A DNA stretch of 64,000 nucleotides from Bacillota bacterium (GTDB lineage: Bacteria; Bacillota; UBA4882; UBA8346): positions 62,001 to 126,000 of the forward strand of contig JAEXDA010000077.1 in the NCBI GenBank assembly GCA_023401925.1, read 5' to 3'. Position numbers and translations under genes: made by a program. Positions 25,430-35,100 of the stretch are shown here, piece after piece; the first letter of the stretch is position 1, and each line of letters starts with the position of its first letter. The notes beneath the pieces are model-generated. The model was not told the DNA's origin. It worked only from the letters and a program-made list of their open reading frames with translations, and made no database searches.

Positions 25430-25675
25430 AAATGGCTTTTATATGGATTTACCGAAGAATTTTATTTTACCGGATATAAAAACTGGAGTGCCAGCGCCTC
25501 TTACTATTATGGCAAAATAGTCCATGCAGTTTAAAATAGTGCATGGTATCAAGCGGTTGGTGCGCTAAAATAAAAATAGCAAGACTCATGCAAAACAGGT
25601 TTCCGTATCCAATAAACGTCAAATGTCTTTGCGTACGGTACAGGGATTGAGGACTACGAAAAGGGGCGCCATCAA
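25430..25675 (+). pseudogene. Decayed outer-membrane beta-barrel gene fragment
   Basis: A single frame, the same as the following MBL gene, reads YGFTEEFYFTGYKNWSASAS then YYYGKIVHAV before TAA 25532-25534, and after four more stops FAYGTGIEDYEKGRHQ runs directly into the MBL start. The alternating aromatic/polar pattern is typical of transmembrane beta strands (YaiO-like barrels have similar text). It has no start and is interrupted, so I call it a relic. Family assignment is inference. The rest of 25268-25675 holds only the hairpin above and a CCATGCA/TGCATGG dyad near 25522-25546. Confidence 0.35.
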
Positions 25676-26332
25676 TTGAAAATCAAATGGTTTGGCCAAT
25701 CCTGTTTTCTGATCACTGCGGAAAATGGCACGAAATTGCTTATGGATCCGTTTAAAAATATGTTGGGATATAAGTTGCCGGAAATGGAAGCGGATATCGT
25801 AACGACAAGTCATGCTCACGCTGATCATAATAATATCAACGCGGTCAAGGGCAGTTTTACCCACATCCAGAAATCCGGCGACTTTTTGGAAAACGGTATT
25901 CCCATCAAAGGGGTTGCTACATTTCACGATAAAGTTTCGGGGGCTAGGAGAGGAAAGAACACCGTATATAACTGTTCCATTGACGGAATCAACGTTTGCC
26001 ACACCGGGGATCTGGGACATATACTGGATTCCAAGCAGATCGCCGAAATTGGGAAGGTGGACATACTCCTGTTACCGGTTGGCGGAGGCCCTACTACTAT
26101 TGGGGCCTCCGATGCCGCTTGCGTCGTGAAACAGCTAAATCCGGCCGTGGTGATCCCGATGCATTACCGGACCAAAGCCTTGGGGTTGTTGGGATTTTTA
26201 TTTGAGAAAGTTGAGGGGTTTATTGTACTATCAGGTTTTCATGTTACCAAGTGTAAAGAATTGGGAATTATTGCGGCTGATATCAAAAATTCACCGGAAT
26301 GCCCTGAGATCGTGGTTCTCCAATATAACTGA
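25676..26332 (+). CDS. MBL-fold metal-dependent hydrolase (UlaG-like)
   Basis: This 218-residue metallo-beta-lactamase-fold protein starts with the family opening (KIKWFGQSCFLI). The metal motif is S-H-A-H-A-D-H-N-N (HxHxDH), followed by CHTGDLGH (second metal site) and IPMHYRT (third). The short form resembles UlaG-type lactonases and many uncharacterised YtkL-like proteins. The start is TTG 25676, with AAAAGGGG nine bases upstream. The reading frame continues upstream into an interrupted relic, which I do not include. No partner gene indicates a substrate. Confidence 0.87.
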   Translation: MKIKWFGQSCFLITAENGTKLLMDPFKNMLGYKLPEMEADIVTTSHAHADHNNINAVKGSFTHIQKSGDFLENGIPIKGVATFHDKVSGARRGKNTVYNCSIDGINVCHTGDLGHILDSKQIAEIGKVDILLLPVGGGPTTIGASDAACVVKQLNPAVVIPMHYRTKALGLLGFLFEKVEGFIVLSGFHVTKCKELGIIAADIKNSPECPEIVVLQYN

Positions 26333-26391
26333 GATTCTTCTCACGGAAGATAAGGAGTACAACGATTGTAGCATGACCCCACAGTTTTCAA

Positions 26392-27228
26392 TCAGCTTTT
26401 CGAAACCGTTAGGAGCCCCAAAATATCCGGGCCGGTATGAACGGCCAGCACAGGGGAGATTGGTGTGATGAAAGGTTTTAAACCGACTTGAGCTTCCACC
26501 TCTTTGGCAAATTCTTGAGCCTCCTCAATGTTATCGCCATAATGTAAGATCAGGGCTTCCAAGCCGAGTTCGGCCCTTTCCTTTGCCAGGGCAATTAATC
26601 TGTTTTTTCCGGCTTTGGTGGTCCGCACTTTTTCAAAGGCAGTCATTTTCCCGTCCGGTTCAAACCAAATAATCGGCTTGATTTGAATAATCGAACCAAT
26701 TAAAGCTTCGGCCCCGGACAAACGGCCCCCGGCGTGAAGATAACGCAGGGATTCGACGAGAAAAAAGACCCGGCAACGCGAATGCAAATTTTCCAGATAT
26801 AGAATAATTTCAGCCCGGGACGCGCCTTGCCCTGCCATCTCCCTAGCTTTCATAGCCATATAAGCCAGACAGAAACCGCTTAACCGGGAATCAAATACGG
26901 TTATTTTATCGGTTTCCAACATTTGGGGAATTGTACAAATCGTATTATAGGTACCGGAAATACCGCTGGAGAATATCAAACAGATAATTTCATCGCCGGC
27001 TTCAATAATAGGTTTGAAAGCCTCAAAATAAGCTAAGGGAGCGGGCTGGGAAGTGGTGAAACGGATTCCGGCCCGTTGGCTCTTAAAAAAATCTTCATAT
27101 TTCAAATCAAAGAGTTCCCGCTTGGAAATCTCGCCTCGGTTGATAATAATAGGCAACGGGTGTATGTCGTATTTTTGGTAATCTTCAAGAGTCATCGATG
27201 AAGTGGTATCGGTAAAAATCCGAATCAT
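26392..27228 (-). CDS. DegV family fatty-acid-binding protein
   Basis: The 278-residue product opens with MIRIFTDTTSSM, the DegV nucleotide/lipid-binding start, followed by R-F-T-T-S-Q-P-A-P, ICLIFSSGISGTYNT and LRYLHAGGRLSGAEA, all in family order. DegV (FakB) proteins carry fatty acids to the FakA kinase for phospholipid synthesis. No fakA is in the window. Length is typical. ATG 27228 follows AGGAGG by six bases. It is convergent with the MBL gene. Confidence 0.94.
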   Translation of the reverse strand: MIRIFTDTTSSMTLEDYQKYDIHPLPIIINRGEISKRELFDLKYEDFFKSQRAGIRFTTSQPAPLAYFEAFKPIIEAGDEIICLIFSSGISGTYNTICTIPQMLETDKITVFDSRLSGFCLAYMAMKAREMAGQGASRAEIILYLENLHSRCRVFFLVESLRYLHAGGRLSGAEALIGSIIQIKPIIWFEPDGKMTAFEKVRTTKAGKNRLIALAKERAELGLEALILHYGDNIEEAQEFAKEVEAQVGLKPFITPISPVLAVHTGPDILGLLTVSKS

Positions 27229-27465
27229 TGGAAACCTCCTACAATCTGCTTTCGGTTAATATCGTTCCTTTGGAATCAACGGTCTGCTTTCTCAGTTGGT
27301 CAATCCGGCAAAGCTGGGCAGCTTGTCAATTACAAAGAATTATTCGAGGTTTCCAAAATAAATCCTTTTTGGTAAAATTTTAGTTAGAGAAGGATTTTAT
27401 AAAAATTATGCTCAAAAAAACTGTTTTTTAAAGAAATTAAGATCGATGTTCAATCCCTTGGATAT

Positions 27466-28290
27466 TTAAATTCCCGCTAAAAATTTGTTTTCAATCCATC
27501 CCAATTTGCCATCTCTTCTTTGAATGAGCTTCCATCCTGGTTTTTCTTCTAAAATCCGTACCCGTGATCCTTCGCTCAGCTGATAATAAGTAGTGGATTG
27601 AAGGTTGGGCTCGAATTTAACTTCCCCTCCGGATCGAACGGCCACCGCTTTTTGATTCTGATGATCCAAACCGGTAATGGTGGTAAGGGACAGTGAGAAT
27701 ACAAAAAGGGTCCCGATTCCAATCAAAGTACCCAGGCACCAGGATTTGAGTTTTCCGCTGGGTTGTTCCCGAAATCCCATGGGAAAAAGGAAAACTAGGC
27801 TTAAAAAAATGGTGACGGTAAAAAATAGGGATGAAGACATAATTATCAGGCTTTCCAAAGAGCTCAGCGAAACAAGGGACTCGTAAAAATCCCTTTGCCA
27901 ACCGGGGTGGCCTTCATCAACATTTCCAAGGGCAAACTGCAGATTCGAGCGGAGATCGGCATCACCCGGCATCAGTTGTTTGGCTTTTTCATAAAAAAGA
28001 ATGGCTTCGCCTTTCCTTCCTAATTTGTAATAAGTGTTCGCCAGGTTGAAATAGAGAGGGCCGCTCTCATAACCCTTTTGGATAAGGGTGTTATAAAGCT
28101 GAGCCGCTGTTTGATAATCTCCCTTTTCATAAGAATTGCCGGCCTGATAAAAAAGAGCCGCAGGAGTGGAGAAAGTAGACTGGTTTTGGGCTTTAACCCA
28201 GGTTACCCCGAACAATAGAAAGGGTAGGGCGATAGTCAATAAACTTATCCATATCCGGTTTCGATAGAGTATATTTTTCGCATCGTTCAT
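27466..28290 (-). CDS. batE: BatE-like TPR and SH3-domain membrane protein
   Basis: This 274-residue protein has an N-terminal signal/anchor, TPR repeats (residues about 45-115: LFYQAGNSYEKGDYQTAAQLYNTL and LYFNLANTYYKLGRKGEAILFYEKA), two central membrane helices (about 145-215) and a C-terminal bacterial SH3 domain (VRILEEKPGWKLIQRRDGKLGWIE). That order is the BatE layout. It is last in the moxR-bat operon and overlaps batD by four bases. Bat proteins are linked to stress tolerance and envelope homeostasis, but their chemistry is not established. Confidence 0.82.
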   Translation of the reverse strand: MNDAKNILYRNRIWISLLTIALPFLLFGVTWVKAQNQSTFSTPAALFYQAGNSYEKGDYQTAAQLYNTLIQKGYESGPLYFNLANTYYKLGRKGEAILFYEKAKQLMPGDADLRSNLQFALGNVDEGHPGWQRDFYESLVSLSSLESLIIMSSSLFFTVTIFLSLVFLFPMGFREQPSGKLKSWCLGTLIGIGTLFVFSLSLTTITGLDHQNQKAVAVRSGGEVKFEPNLQSTTYYQLSEGSRVRILEEKPGWKLIQRRDGKLGWIENKFLAGI

Positions 28291-30164
28291 TGTTTCTGAA
28301 CTCCCTTCCCTTCGATGACAGGTGTAGCATTTCCATTCATATTTTCTTTACCGGAATGATTTAAATCCTCAATCATTTGGAGAAATTCTTCCCACATTTT
28401 CTTCGTGTCATCCCCGGTCATTTTGGTGCCGGTAAAACGGTAAAAATCATACTTGGCAAAGAAGTCTTTAATTTTTTGAAGGCTACTTTCTGAAATTTCT
28501 TGTCCTTTGAGATAGTCAACAACATCTCCGGTCATTCCGGCGGCATTCAAATTATATTTTTCAGCAAGGTAATTGCGGATAATCAAGTGTAACTCATCCA
28601 ATAACCGTTCTGAGTTCCCTGTGGCTAAAGCGCGGCCGGCATGTTCCAATTGCTTTTTGGCAAAATTAGCGGCGCGGATGGCTCGGGCCGAAGGAGTATC
28701 GGACTGTAGCAATTTCCGTTGTTTATGATGAAAGAAGCAAGCCCCCAGCCCCAGCAAGGGGAAGAGTTGTAAAATCCAAAACCATGGCTGATAATAGAAA
28801 CGCTCTTTGATAAGCCTCAATTTGCCCGGTGAATCTTTGATAAAAACCAAATCCCGGCCGAAACGCTCGCTAGGACCCGGATTACCCATTCCGGGGCTTT
28901 CATTGAAAGCCGGATTTGCTTTTACGGTAACGGGAATCGCCGGGGTGCTGATTTGCTGGTATTTCCCTGCAACCGGGTTGAAATAAGAAAATACATAGGG
29001 ACCGATCTGCTTGACTTGGGCGTTAAAGGGAATTAAAACTTGTTCAAAGGAAACCTCGCCGTTGCTTGGGCCGGTAGTGCTTTTCCTCTGGGGATCGTAT
29101 ACTTTAAACCCGTTGGAATTTTGCAGCACGGGAGCATTAACGGCCTGTAGATTTCCCGTGCCCGAGAGAACCAGTTTCACCGTGAGCGGGTCTCCCTGGT
29201 TGACCATTTGAGGGGTGGCCGCCGCTTTTAACTGAAATTGGCCGATTCCTCCTGAAAAGCCGGCTGGTTTACCCGTTGCCGGCAGCGGCAATATATGGAG
29301 CTGAATCCTTTTGCTTTTCACTTGAACGGATTGTCTTTGGTAGTTCGGAAAATAATCGCCGAAAAAATCATCATGGTCCCGGCTTTTGACGATAATATTA
29401 CAATTCAGGGAAACGGGGCCCAGAAAAATGTTCCCTGTTTTTACCGGAGTCATCGTGGTGTGAAACTCAACGGCCTTATAAGGCACTCCATGAATGATTT
29501 TCTCGGTTTGCAACGGTTTATCCAATTTGCCGAAAATAAAATCACTCGGGTTCAGGTTGGGATAGGAGACTTCATTGAGGGAAACGTTTCCCGCCAACAA
29601 TTTGACGGTTATCGGAACAGTCTCACCCTGATATAGAGTGGTTTTGGGCAGACTTAAACTTAAAGTGAGCGGGTCGTTGCCCTCCGGTTCTCCTTCACCG
29701 TCCCCATCCGTGTCCGGGCGGTTTTGTCCCCGGAGGGCGGGGGGAATTCCCCCGGAGTTTCCTCCGGAAGCGCTGGTACCCGTAACGGTGAGAATAACCG
29801 AATGGGTACGGAGTTTATTATTACCGGCTGTGATTTCAATGGGCCCGATCGTATAACGGCCCGGCTTAAGCCCAGCTACTAAGTAATTGTAAGAGAGCTG
29901 GGATGAAAAGGCGCCGTTAATAATCTGAATTTGGTTCGATGTTCCTGTGTATTGGACACTGAGTCCATCGGGTCCATTTATTTTTGGACGCTCGGCGGAG
30001 GAAGCGCCGCTCACCGCGACGGTTAATTGAACGGCCTCTCCGACACCGATTTCCTCCGAATCCAGTGTGATCGTGGCCGAGGCGGCCATCGCAGGCATAC
30101 CGACGATAAACATCATCCCCAATAACAGGGCAATTCCGATTGATATTTTCATAGAAAGTTTCAT
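28287..30164 (-). CDS. batD: BatD oxygen-tolerance-family protein
   Basis: This 625-residue secreted/membrane protein has a signal peptide (ISIGIALLLGMMFIVGMPAMA-A), repeated Ig-like beta domains, one membrane helix (about 470-490, FWILQLFPLLGLGACFF) and a cytoplasmic helical tail. The beginning ATITLDSEEIGVGEAVQLTV and the block LYQGETVPITVKLL are typical of BatD. A Gly/Asp-rich linker (DTDGDGEGEPEG, near residue 152) resembles a calcium-binding loop. GGAG lies six bases before ATG 30164. It sits between batC and batE in the family's usual order. Confidence 0.88.
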   Translation of the reverse strand: MKLSMKISIGIALLLGMMFIVGMPAMAASATITLDSEEIGVGEAVQLTVAVSGASSAERPKINGPDGLSVQYTGTSNQIQIINGAFSSQLSYNYLVAGLKPGRYTIGPIEITAGNNKLRTHSVILTVTGTSASGGNSGGIPPALRGQNRPDTDGDGEGEPEGNDPLTLSLSLPKTTLYQGETVPITVKLLAGNVSLNEVSYPNLNPSDFIFGKLDKPLQTEKIIHGVPYKAVEFHTTMTPVKTGNIFLGPVSLNCNIIVKSRDHDDFFGDYFPNYQRQSVQVKSKRIQLHILPLPATGKPAGFSGGIGQFQLKAAATPQMVNQGDPLTVKLVLSGTGNLQAVNAPVLQNSNGFKVYDPQRKSTTGPSNGEVSFEQVLIPFNAQVKQIGPYVFSYFNPVAGKYQQISTPAIPVTVKANPAFNESPGMGNPGPSERFGRDLVFIKDSPGKLRLIKERFYYQPWFWILQLFPLLGLGACFFHHKQRKLLQSDTPSARAIRAANFAKKQLEHAGRALATGNSERLLDELHLIIRNYLAEKYNLNAAGMTGDVVDYLKGQEISESSLQKIKDFFAKYDFYRFTGTKMTGDDTKKMWEEFLQMIEDLNHSGKENMNGNATPVIEGKGVQKQ

Positions 30165-30224
30165 TCATCTCTCCTGCCTTATTTCCGTGAGATAGCCCGG
30201 ACCTGTTTGGTTAAACCGGTTTCA

Positions 30225-31004
30225 TTACCAGTCCTGTTTGGGCCGGGAATCATGGATTCCCATGATCGGGGCTTTACTTTGATCTTGGTTCTTCATCATT
30301 TTAAGCAACGCTTCCGCTTCTTCTTTGGTCATTTGCCCTTTCCCGGTCTGGGAAGGGGAATTTTGCCCCTTTGATTGGCTAGGAGCAGGCTGCTGTTTTT
30401 CAGAGCCGTTTTTCGAAGAATTGGATTGGTCTGGCTGGGACTTTTTTGAGCCTTGATTGTCAGGTTGATCTTTGGGTGGAGAAGATTGATTGTTTTGCAT
30501 TTGTTGAAGACGGATTCTGGTTAATTCATAATTATATTTTGCATCCAAATCGCCTCGATTGGAAATGATTGCTTTTTGGTAGTTTTCAAGAGCGCTTTGA
30601 TAAGAATGATTACTCTGTTCCCCTGATGATTTCTCGGCTTGTTTAAATAAAGCATTACCCAGATTATAAGCGATCCGGTTGGATAAATCTTTTTGAATGC
30701 TTTGATTGGAATGGAATTCCGGCGTTGCGATTTTTTTCTGGGCATTGCTAAAATTGGCGACTGCCTTCTCATATTGACTTTCCGCGTAGAATACCAGTCC
30801 CAAATTATGCAGAAGATGGGGCGACTCCAGGCTACGGGCAGCCATTTGCTCATAAATCGTCCGGGCCCGCTCGGGTTGGGATGCCGTCAACAAGCGGTTG
30901 GCCTTGGCCATTTTAAGTGTTTGTCCCCAAACCAAAGCGCTGATTATCAATAATGTCATCAAAGCCATGAAGATGTACAGGATGATCTTCAGCGGTTTTT
31001 TCAT
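30225..31004 (-). CDS. batC: BatC-like TPR protein
   Basis: This 259-residue protein has an N-terminal membrane helix (ILYIFMALMTLLIISALVWG), TPR units (about 40-165, including HLLHNLGLVFYAESQYEKAVANF and AYNLGNALFKQAE) and a low-complexity tail of Q, S, P and K. The tail ends with a conserved-looking EAEALLKMMKNQD segment, as in BatC proteins. Its start overlaps batB by four bases (ATGA), so the two are translationally coupled. It probably scaffolds the vWA proteins at the membrane. Confidence 0.82.
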   Translation of the reverse strand: MKKPLKIILYIFMALMTLLIISALVWGQTLKMAKANRLLTASQPERARTIYEQMAARSLESPHLLHNLGLVFYAESQYEKAVANFSNAQKKIATPEFHSNQSIQKDLSNRIAYNLGNALFKQAEKSSGEQSNHSYQSALENYQKAIISNRGDLDAKYNYELTRIRLQQMQNNQSSPPKDQPDNQGSKKSQPDQSNSSKNGSEKQQPAPSQSKGQNSPSQTGKGQMTKEEAEALLKMMKNQDQSKAPIMGIHDSRPKQDW

Positions 31005-32053
31005 TTCGACACCTCCCGTTCATTGCTTTTGAAAATATTCCAATTCTCGGATTGCAGCGGTCCAATCCCTAGGAATATTTCAAATCCAATAAAAAGTATC
31101 GCTAAAAAAAGGGGAAATTGATAACGGTCGATAAAGCGTTTCTGCAACTTGCTATTGAACTCGGCTTTATTTAATTTGGCAATTTTTTGGCGGTAAAGTT
31201 CATCCAGTCCCATGGAGATATCTGTGGCGTGATAATAAGCGCCGCCGCCCGCTTTAGCGATTTGTTGCAACATTTCTTCATTCAACTTGGATTTAACCAC
31301 ATTGCCTTGGTCGTCTTTTAAATAGGAACGGTTCCCTTTGCCGTCCGGGATGACGATTAATTCTCCTTCGGGACTGCCAATTCCTATCGTATAAACCTGG
31401 ATGCCGTCTTTGGCAGCCCGGGCGGCTAAAGGAAAGGGATCACCCTCGTGGTTTTCACCATCCGTAATCAGGATTAAACTTTTGGTTCCATTGGATCCGC
31501 CCGATTGAAAGGCTTTCATCGCTGTCGCAATCGCCTCGCCGATAGCCGTACCCCCTCTGGGGATGGTTTCAAAACTTAAAGAATCCAAAGTCAGGGAAAA
31601 GGCGTTATAGTCCAAAGTCAATGGACATTGTAAGAAACTCGATCCGGAAAAGGCGATTAATCCCACTTTATCGCCGTTTAATTTGTCTAAGAAGTCCTTA
31701 ACCGCCAATTTGACCCGTTCCAAGCGATTGGGTTTGATATCCGTGGCCAGCATGCTTTTGGATGTGTCGACGGCCAGCATGATTTCCGTCCCCTGCTGGC
31801 GGATTTCCTGCCACTCATAACCCCATTGAGGCCCGATCAGAGCTGCCAGGATCCATAGAATACCCATCAAGCGAATGATCCTTCGCCTCGACCGAAGCTT
31901 TTGCCCGGATAAGTCGGTAATTTTGGCGATGAGGGTTTTTTCGGCAAAACCTTCGAGAGCTTGGTTTGCTTGGCGTTGCGCTTGAATGAACAGGATAATC
32001 AGAAAGAAGGGTATAATCAATAACCAGCTATAAATCGGATGGGCCAGACTCAT
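31001..32053 (-). CDS. batB: BatB-like vWA-domain membrane protein
   Basis: This 350-residue protein has two N-terminal membrane helices, a von Willebrand A domain (about 85-290) and a C-terminal helix. The metal-ion adhesion motif is intact: D-T-S-K-S (DxSxS), a Thr in RGGTAIGEA and Asp in LITDGENHEGD. Such domains bind partner proteins through a divalent cation. It overlaps batA by four bases. Paired vWA proteins BatA and BatB are the core of the Bat system. Confidence 0.9.
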   Translation of the reverse strand: MSLAHPIYSWLLIIPFFLIILFIQAQRQANQALEGFAEKTLIAKITDLSGQKLRSRRRIIRLMGILWILAALIGPQWGYEWQEIRQQGTEIMLAVDTSKSMLATDIKPNRLERVKLAVKDFLDKLNGDKVGLIAFSGSSFLQCPLTLDYNAFSLTLDSLSFETIPRGGTAIGEAIATAMKAFQSGGSNGTKSLILITDGENHEGDPFPLAARAAKDGIQVYTIGIGSPEGELIVIPDGKGNRSYLKDDQGNVVKSKLNEEMLQQIAKAGGGAYYHATDISMGLDELYRQKIAKLNKAEFNSKLQKRFIDRYQFPLFLAILFIGFEIFLGIGPLQSENWNIFKSNEREVSK

Positions 32054-33057
32054 GGTAATCTCCTGAAAATCGTATTGGTAAGAACGACTTCCCCAAGTAA
32101 CAAGAATAAGGATAAGAGCAAAAAATACGGATACAAATCGCGATATTCTTGGTAATGAGGCATCTCGATTTTGGTTTTCTCCATTTTGTCAATTCGGGTA
32201 AAAATCTCTTTCAGGGTATGGGTATCGGTGGCCCGAAAATAATTACCCTTGGTCATTCGGGCAATCTTGGTTAACAGGGCGTCATCGATATCAATTTTGA
32301 CGTTTTGATAGACCTTACGGCCCCATGGGTCTTGAAAGGGGTAGGGGACAAGGCCTTTTGAACCGGCGCCGATGGCATAGATGGTTATACCTAGCGCCCC
32401 GGCAGCCTCCGCAGCTGTTTCCGGGGTCACTTCACCTGCGTTATTTACTCCATCGGTCAGTAAAACAATCACCTTACTCTTGGCTTTTGATTCCTGAAGC
32501 CGGTTCATGGCTGTCGTCAGGGCGGTACCGATTGCAGTGCCGTCCTCGATCATCCCGGCTTTCACTTCCTTGAGGCGTTCGATGCTCCAGTCATGATCCC
32601 AGGTAAGCGGGGAGAGGATATAGGGCCTTCCGGCAAAAATCACCATCCCGATCCGATCATAGGGACGCTTGGCAATAAAATCGGAGGTGACTTCTTTCAC
32701 CACGTCAATCCGGCTACTTCTTTTGCCCCCAGCCTGAAAATCCTCCCCCAACATGCTGGCGGATACATCCAATGCCAGCACAATATCGACACCCTCATGA
32801 CGGACGATGGCATTTTTGATACCCAATTGGGGGCGGGCCAGGGCTACGATCATCAACAAAAATGCAGTCAACGTTACCCAGGGAAAAATTGCCAATCCTT
32901 TAACCTTCCAGGTCGGCCGGATATTTTGACCTATGGCGATACTGGAGTATAAAATTCCCCCCCGGGATCTGCCAAGCTTTTGGTGACGGAAAATCCCATA
33001 ACCCAGAATGGGTACCAATACCAGGAATATCAATAGAATGGGATTGTGAAAAGTCAT
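32050..33057 (-). CDS. batA: BatA-like vWA-domain membrane protein
   Basis: This 335-residue protein has the BatA layout: an N-terminal helix, a basic loop, a second helix (about 55-75), a vWA domain (about 90-290) and a final helix. The metal site has D-V-S-A-S, DGTAIGTAL and LLTDGVNNAGE. The AIGAGSKGLVPYPFQDPWGRKVY stretch is a family feature. It overlaps its neighbours on both sides by four bases. It is probably assembled with BatB and regulated by MoxR ATPase. Confidence 0.92.
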   Translation of the reverse strand: MTFHNPILLIFLVLVPILGYGIFRHQKLGRSRGGILYSSIAIGQNIRPTWKVKGLAIFPWVTLTAFLLMIVALARPQLGIKNAIVRHEGVDIVLALDVSASMLGEDFQAGGKRSSRIDVVKEVTSDFIAKRPYDRIGMVIFAGRPYILSPLTWDHDWSIERLKEVKAGMIEDGTAIGTALTTAMNRLQESKAKSKVIVLLTDGVNNAGEVTPETAAEAAGALGITIYAIGAGSKGLVPYPFQDPWGRKVYQNVKIDIDDALLTKIARMTKGNYFRATDTHTLKEIFTRIDKMEKTKIEMPHYQEYRDLYPYFLLLSLFLLLGEVVLTNTIFRRLP

Positions 33058-34151
33058 TTTTGATTCTCCTGAACAGTCAAATTGACACCCGGTGCGTTGT
33101 TTCCATTGCCGGGATGGACCTCCTTGGTTTCTTCAATCAGTTGCCGGGTGAGTGTTAATGATTTTTCAGCCTCGGCAGGGAATGGCGAACATTTGGCAAA
33201 TTTGACCAGATCGGCAGCTTGTAAGAAATCGCTCAGAATCTGTTGGTGATTTTTAGCGAGGGTCCGATCCTCCGTTAAGCTTTCCAAAAATTCCTCGGTT
33301 GTCATTTCCAAAACCTTCATTTGAAAACGGTTTTCCAAATATTCACGAATGCATTCGGCCAGTTCGGTATAATAAGGCTTGTATTGCTGGTGGAGGAGAT
33401 AATCCTTTTTCTGAAGGGCTTCCAGCCTCCGTAAGGCAATCAAATGAGCCGCCTCCTTCGGCGGTATGTTGCGGAATTCGGCCGCCGGCATAGCCGGCTT
33501 TCGGTTTTTCAAACGTTTTAGATATTGAATGGCCAGGCAGAGTAGACCAAATCCGGCGAGAATCCCCAGCGCCCACCATAAAATGAAGTACCGGGGCGGC
33601 ATCCCTACCGGTTTTTTAGGTTTCTTCACGGATAAGGCTGCCAATTGAGTTTCTGATTTGCCCTTTGGCAACAGCGATTTTATATGGATAAAGCGAGAGC
33701 CGACCGGATAAACTTTTTGAACCCCTGTTTTACTTTGATAGGGTACTTTAAATCCTTTTAGTCGCTGTTTACCTGCTTCCCAGGCCGTCAACTGATAGTT
33801 GAATTTTTGACGGATGCCTCCCCAAGGTTTTTCAGTGATCCGCTCACTCTTGGAGAGGATTTCCAACTGTCCCAACCCGATATTGGATAAATCGGGCATG
33901 TCAAAGCGGAGCCCTTTTCGGGCTTCCACTTCCAGGGAAACAGGGATGATATCCCCAATATGGTAGACTCCGGGGGCTATGATGATCCGGGCTTGAAACG
34001 AGTCCCCCTTTGATAAGGACAAAGGTTTACAGGCAAAAAAGAGACGGTATGCCAAGACGGCCAGCAACAATAATATCAGGACCGCCAGGCCATATCCCAA
34101 GGGTTTCGATATTTGGAGTTTTGATAGATTTTTGTCACGTAGCTCTTTCAT
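33054..34151 (-). CDS. Membrane protein of the moxR-bat operon (DUF4381/BatD-like)
   Basis: This 365-residue protein has an N-terminal helix (about 18-38), an extracytoplasmic beta domain (about 50-185), a second helix (about 193-213) and a cytoplasmic helical tail (EAAHLIALRRLEALQKKDYLLHQQYKPYYTELAECIREYLENRF). The tail resembles those of DUF4381 proteins and the BatD C-terminus, which share YytelaeiiReYle-type text. It sits between DUF58 and batA, where such a gene is usual. It may bridge the vWA proteins to an envelope ligand. Function is unproven. Confidence 0.65.
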   Translation of the reverse strand: MKELRDKNLSKLQISKPLGYGLAVLILLLLAVLAYRLFFACKPLSLSKGDSFQARIIIAPGVYHIGDIIPVSLEVEARKGLRFDMPDLSNIGLGQLEILSKSERITEKPWGGIRQKFNYQLTAWEAGKQRLKGFKVPYQSKTGVQKVYPVGSRFIHIKSLLPKGKSETQLAALSVKKPKKPVGMPPRYFILWWALGILAGFGLLCLAIQYLKRLKNRKPAMPAAEFRNIPPKEAAHLIALRRLEALQKKDYLLHQQYKPYYTELAECIREYLENRFQMKVLEMTTEEFLESLTEDRTLAKNHQQILSDFLQAADLVKFAKCSPFPAEAEKSLTLTRQLIEETKEVHPGNGNNAPGVNLTVQENQK

Positions 34152-34174
34152 CGTTTTACCTCGCTGTACATGCT

Positions 34175-35053
34175 TTAACGGATTCGGCGTTCCCGTTTAC
34201 GGAAAAACTTTTGCAGGGGTTCGACATAGGAGCGGGCGGTGGAAATCTCAATCCGGTCGATCCGGTGGCGCTTAAAAAGTTTATCGGTGGTCTGCTCCCT
34301 TTGCAAAGCTTCTCTCCGGATGGCATCGCGGATCAGCGGATCGGATGTATCGAGGGTAATCCGGGCTCCCGTTTCCCGGTCTTCCAGGTCGACCAGTCCC
34401 ACAGAGGGCATTTCCGACTCGCGCGGATCATGGATGTCAATGGCCACCAAGTCATGGTGCCTGGAAAGATGCTGCAAGGGCCTTTCAAATCCGGAATCCA
34501 AAAAATCGGAAAGCAGAAAAATCACGCTGCGGTGTTTTACGATCCGGCTGGTAAATTCCAAAGCGGCGGATATATTGGTTTTAATGCCGGCCGGCTGATA
34601 GCCCAGAATTTCCCTGACGACCCGCAAAACGTGGTGGCGGCCTTTTTGGGGCGGAATAAACTTTTCGGCATGATCGCTAAAAATGAGCAACCCTACTTTA
34701 TCATTGTTTTGAATGGCCAGAAAAGCCAGCAGGGCTGAAATCTCGGCAACCAGGTCGGATTTTAAGGATCGGACGGTTCCGAAACGTTCCGAAGCGCTCA
34801 AATCCACCAATAACATGATGGTCAATTCCCGTTCCTCAATATAACGCTTGATGTGGGGAATTCCGGTGCGCGCCGTGACATTCCAGTCGATGGAACGTAC
34901 ATCATCGCCGGGAATATAGGTCCTGACTTCGTCGAATTCAACACCCATCCCCTTAAAAACACTGGTGTAATGCCCCGACATGGCATCATTACTTAAACGG
35001 GCTATTTTCAACTGGATCTTCTTGACCTTTTTAAGGGTTTCCTTGGCAAGCAT
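34175..35053 (-). CDS. DUF58 domain protein
   Basis: This 292-residue protein has the DUF58 signature (MSGHYTSVFKGMGVEFDEVRTYIPGDDVRSIDWNVTARTG, residues about 25-65), followed by a vWA-like fold with D-L-S-A-S as metal motif. Such proteins occur immediately after moxR and are thought to work with the ATPase on a membrane complex. No membrane helices are seen. The preceding moxR stop is 47 bases upstream on the same strand. ATG 35053 lies just after CCTTTCCTTC-complement GGAAAGG. Confidence 0.93.
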   Translation of the reverse strand: MLAKETLKKVKKIQLKIARLSNDAMSGHYTSVFKGMGVEFDEVRTYIPGDDVRSIDWNVTARTGIPHIKRYIEERELTIMLLVDLSASERFGTVRSLKSDLVAEISALLAFLAIQNNDKVGLLIFSDHAEKFIPPQKGRHHVLRVVREILGYQPAGIKTNISAALEFTSRIVKHRSVIFLLSDFLDSGFERPLQHLSRHHDLVAIDIHDPRESEMPSVGLVDLEDRETGARITLDTSDPLIRDAIRREALQREQTTDKLFKRHRIDRIEISTARSYVEPLQKFFRKRERRIR

Positions 35054-35100
35054 TTGGGTTCCTTTCCTTCACGGATGGAATTAAATTCTTTTGTCTACGT

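Noticed and set aside
34010..34738. 242-codon plus-strand open frame across the DUF58 and DUF4381-like genes
   Set aside because: Antisense to two clear genes. The composition is that of a mirrored coding frame.
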